From Thalassospira profundimaris WP0211 (GTDB lineage: Bacteria; Pseudomonadota; Alphaproteobacteria; Rhodospirillales; Thalassospiraceae), in contig NZ_AMRN01000001.1 in the NCBI RefSeq assembly GCF_000300275.1, positions 124,001 to 188,000 of the forward strand: a stretch of 64,000 bases of DNA, read 5' to 3'. This document shows, one piece after another, positions 62,689-64,000 of the stretch. The first letter of the stretch is position 1; each line of letters begins with the position of its first letter. The notes under the pieces were generated by a model that was given only the letters and a program-made list of their open reading frames with translations, made no database searches and had not been told where the DNA came from. The translations under genes and the position numbers were made by a program.

Positions 62689-64000
62689 TTAAAGCTGCGA
62701 AAATTCAAGCCCGATACGAAGGGCCAACACACTTGCCGGCTCAAAGCGCATCGGCACCCCGCCAAGCTTGCCGCCATGCCACTGTGCCTTGGTCAGGACA
62801 AACGCGCCAAGCGGCAGAGCATGACTGCCTCGGAAATTGACCAGGGCGCGGATTTCCTTGGGCTTGCGGATCGCCTCATCGCGCCACAGGCAGTGATAAG
62901 CAAAAAGCGGCGTGCCGGATCGTCGATCAAGGAACACAAACGGCACCTCATATTGCCCCCAGCGCGCGTAATAAAGGCTTTCCATCCCGACACTTGATGT
63001 CAGGAACTGGGTCTGGATCGCGGTTTCCGCCAGTCGTGTGATGGTGGCACTATCGGATGCCCGAACGCCAATCAAACCGGTGCGCAGGCCCGGATGAATA
63101 AGGTGCACCTTGAACGCCACCGCGCGCTGAAACGGTTTGGCGTCCTGATCGACACGTTCAAGACGGCGCACCAGCCAGGCACTTTCAAGATATTCAAGAT
63201 ACCGCCGAAGCGTGTTCTTGGCGATATCAAGCTCGCGCGCCAGCCCCTCGATCGAAAATTCCGACCCGGTGTTATAGGCCAAAAGCGCAAACAACCGATG
63301 CAAATCCGACGGGCTTGAAATGCCATGCAGACCCGGCAAATCCGAATGAAGCGACCGGTGAATGGCCCCGGCTTCGCCATTGGCGGCATGAAAACCGCCT
63401 TCGTTGATGTAATCTTCGAACAGGTCATTTAGTTCAATCAACCCGTCCGGCACATCGGCGGTATAACGCCCGACATTTGGCGTTTCGGGCAAGACATCAC
63501 TGGGTGCGATGCCCTTTTGCTCAAGATATTCGGCAAAGCTGAAAGGCGGTAAAAACAGGCTCTGGATATATTCCGCATTATCCCCGGCTGGTGCCAGCGC
63601 ACTGACCGCGACCACGCGCAACATCGGATCGGCGGCGAGCAACTTGATCAGGCTTGCCTCCCAGTCGCGCTGATAGGACACCTCGTCGATAAACAGCCAA
63701 AGCGGATGATCGGCCGAAATACCGCGCATGGAGCGCAGCAGCTTCGGCAAACGCGGCAGATCAACTTCAAGAAACAGCGGATGTTCAAGCGAGATATAGC
63801 AAACATGGCGTCGCGGCGTGTCGGCATTCAAAAGCTCCGCCACGGCCTGGCGCATCATCACGGTCTTGCCCACCCCGCGCGGGCCCGTCAGGACAACCGC
63901 CTTCTGCCCGTCATTCTTTTCGATCGCCGCCCAAAATCGCTTGAAAAACGCCCGTTGCGGCAGGCCCTGCACCTGATCATCGGTAACACCATCCCACCAC
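62689..64000 (-). CDS. AAA ATPase with DUF4143 C-terminal region (5' end beyond the window)
   Basis: The reading frame is open to the window edge, where it encodes WWDGVTDDQVQGLPQR; this matches the Trp-Trp start element of the ATPase/DUF4143 family, so the true start lies outside. About 437 residues are visible, with Walker A GPRGVGKT (near 44), Walker B LWLFIDEV (near 104), an Arg/Ser sensor region, and the DUF4143 part. The latter includes SEFSIEGLARELDIAKNTLRRYLEYLESAWLVRRLERV near residue 250. Such proteins are often encoded sporadically and their role is not known. It is upstream of, and co-oriented with, the EndoU-like gene. Confidence 0.82.
   Translation of the reverse strand, partial: WWDGVTDDQVQGLPQRAFFKRFWAAIEKNDGQKAVVLTGPRGVGKTVMMRQAVAELLNADTPRRHVCYISLEHPLFLEVDLPRLPKLLRSMRGISADHPLWLFIDEVSYQRDWEASLIKLLAADPMLRVVAVSALAPAGDNAEYIQSLFLPPFSFAEYLEQKGIAPSDVLPETPNVGRYTADVPDGLIELNDLFEDYINEGGFHAANGEAGAIHRSLHSDLPGLHGISSPSDLHRLFALLAYNTGSEFSIEGLARELDIAKNTLRRYLEYLESAWLVRRLERVDQDAKPFQRAVAFKVHLIHPGLRTGLIGVRASDSATITRLAETAIQTQFLTSSVGMESLYYARWGQYEVPFVFLDRRSGTPLFAYHCLWRDEAIRKPKEIRALVNFRGSHALPLGAFVLTKAQWHGGKLGGVPMRFEPASVLALRIGLEFSQL

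Overview
The window reads as a chromosomal segment of a moderately high-GC, heterotrophic alphaproteobacterium, most likely a marine Rhodospirillales of the Thalassospira type. This assignment is inference. It rests on codon use, on the BioMNY biotin transporter, on the sdhCDAB order, on a polyhydroxybutyrate gene, on an ethylmalonyl-CoA pathway gene pair and on NtrC/sigma-54-style nitrogen control. No rRNA, tRNA, CRISPR array, prophage or intact insertion sequence was seen.

Layout. (1) 1-4.9 kb: 3-hydroxybutyrate dehydrogenase, a DUF1508 protein, an AT-rich glycoside-hydrolase-like lipoprotein bracketed by a duplicated piece of bdhA, a PHB-depolymerase-like esterase, a 24-residue membrane peptide and a LysR regulator. 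(2) 5.0-7.1 kb: glutathione-dependent formaldehyde detoxification (adhC, fghA). (3) 7.2-10.1 kb: biotin uptake (bioY, bioM, bioN) and a SRPBCC/ArsR pair. (4) 10.3-21.5 kb: urease (ureDABCEFG) and the urea ABC transporter (urtABCDE), on one strand, with a good sigma-54 promoter upstream of urtA. (5) 21.8-30 kb: a frameshifted LysR gene, a Tat-exported metallo-beta-lactamase-fold enzyme, the membrane urate oxidase puuD, another LysR, a histone-deacetylase-like amidohydrolase, a soluble chemoreceptor and a PAS protein. (6) 30-44.7 kb: a BMP-type nucleoside/purine ABC transporter, a nucleobase deaminase, xanthine dehydrogenase (xdhABC), uraH, and the divergent operon puuE-uraD-alc-allA. (7) 44.8-52.3 kb: a TPR lipoprotein, a ParDE toxin-antitoxin pair, succinate dehydrogenase, mesaconyl-CoA hydratase and a malyl-CoA-lyase-family gene. 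(8) 52.5-56.5 kb: an AT-rich three-gene envelope cassette of unknown function. (9) 56.6-64 kb: a MarR-controlled AaeXAB-like efflux operon, a serine hydrolase, a secreted EndoU-like protein with a small downstream partner, and an AAA/DUF4143 ATPase cut by the window end.

How the genes work together. The middle of the window encodes an almost unbroken route for using purines as nitrogen source: uptake (BMP transporter), deamination (guanine-deaminase-like enzyme), oxidation to urate (XdhAB with XdhC), urate oxidation (PuuD), 5-hydroxyisourate hydrolysis (UraH), OHCU decarboxylation (UraD), allantoin opening (PuuE), allantoate cleavage (Alc) and ureidoglycolate cleavage (AllA). The last two steps each release urea. 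Urease, and the transporter for external urea, then supply ammonia.

The least explained parts are the envelope cassette at 52.5-56.5 kb, a TA-flanked 263-bp element made of two large hairpins that supplies the stop codon of xdhC, the EndoU-like pair near 62 kb, and the bdhA scar near 2.6 kb.
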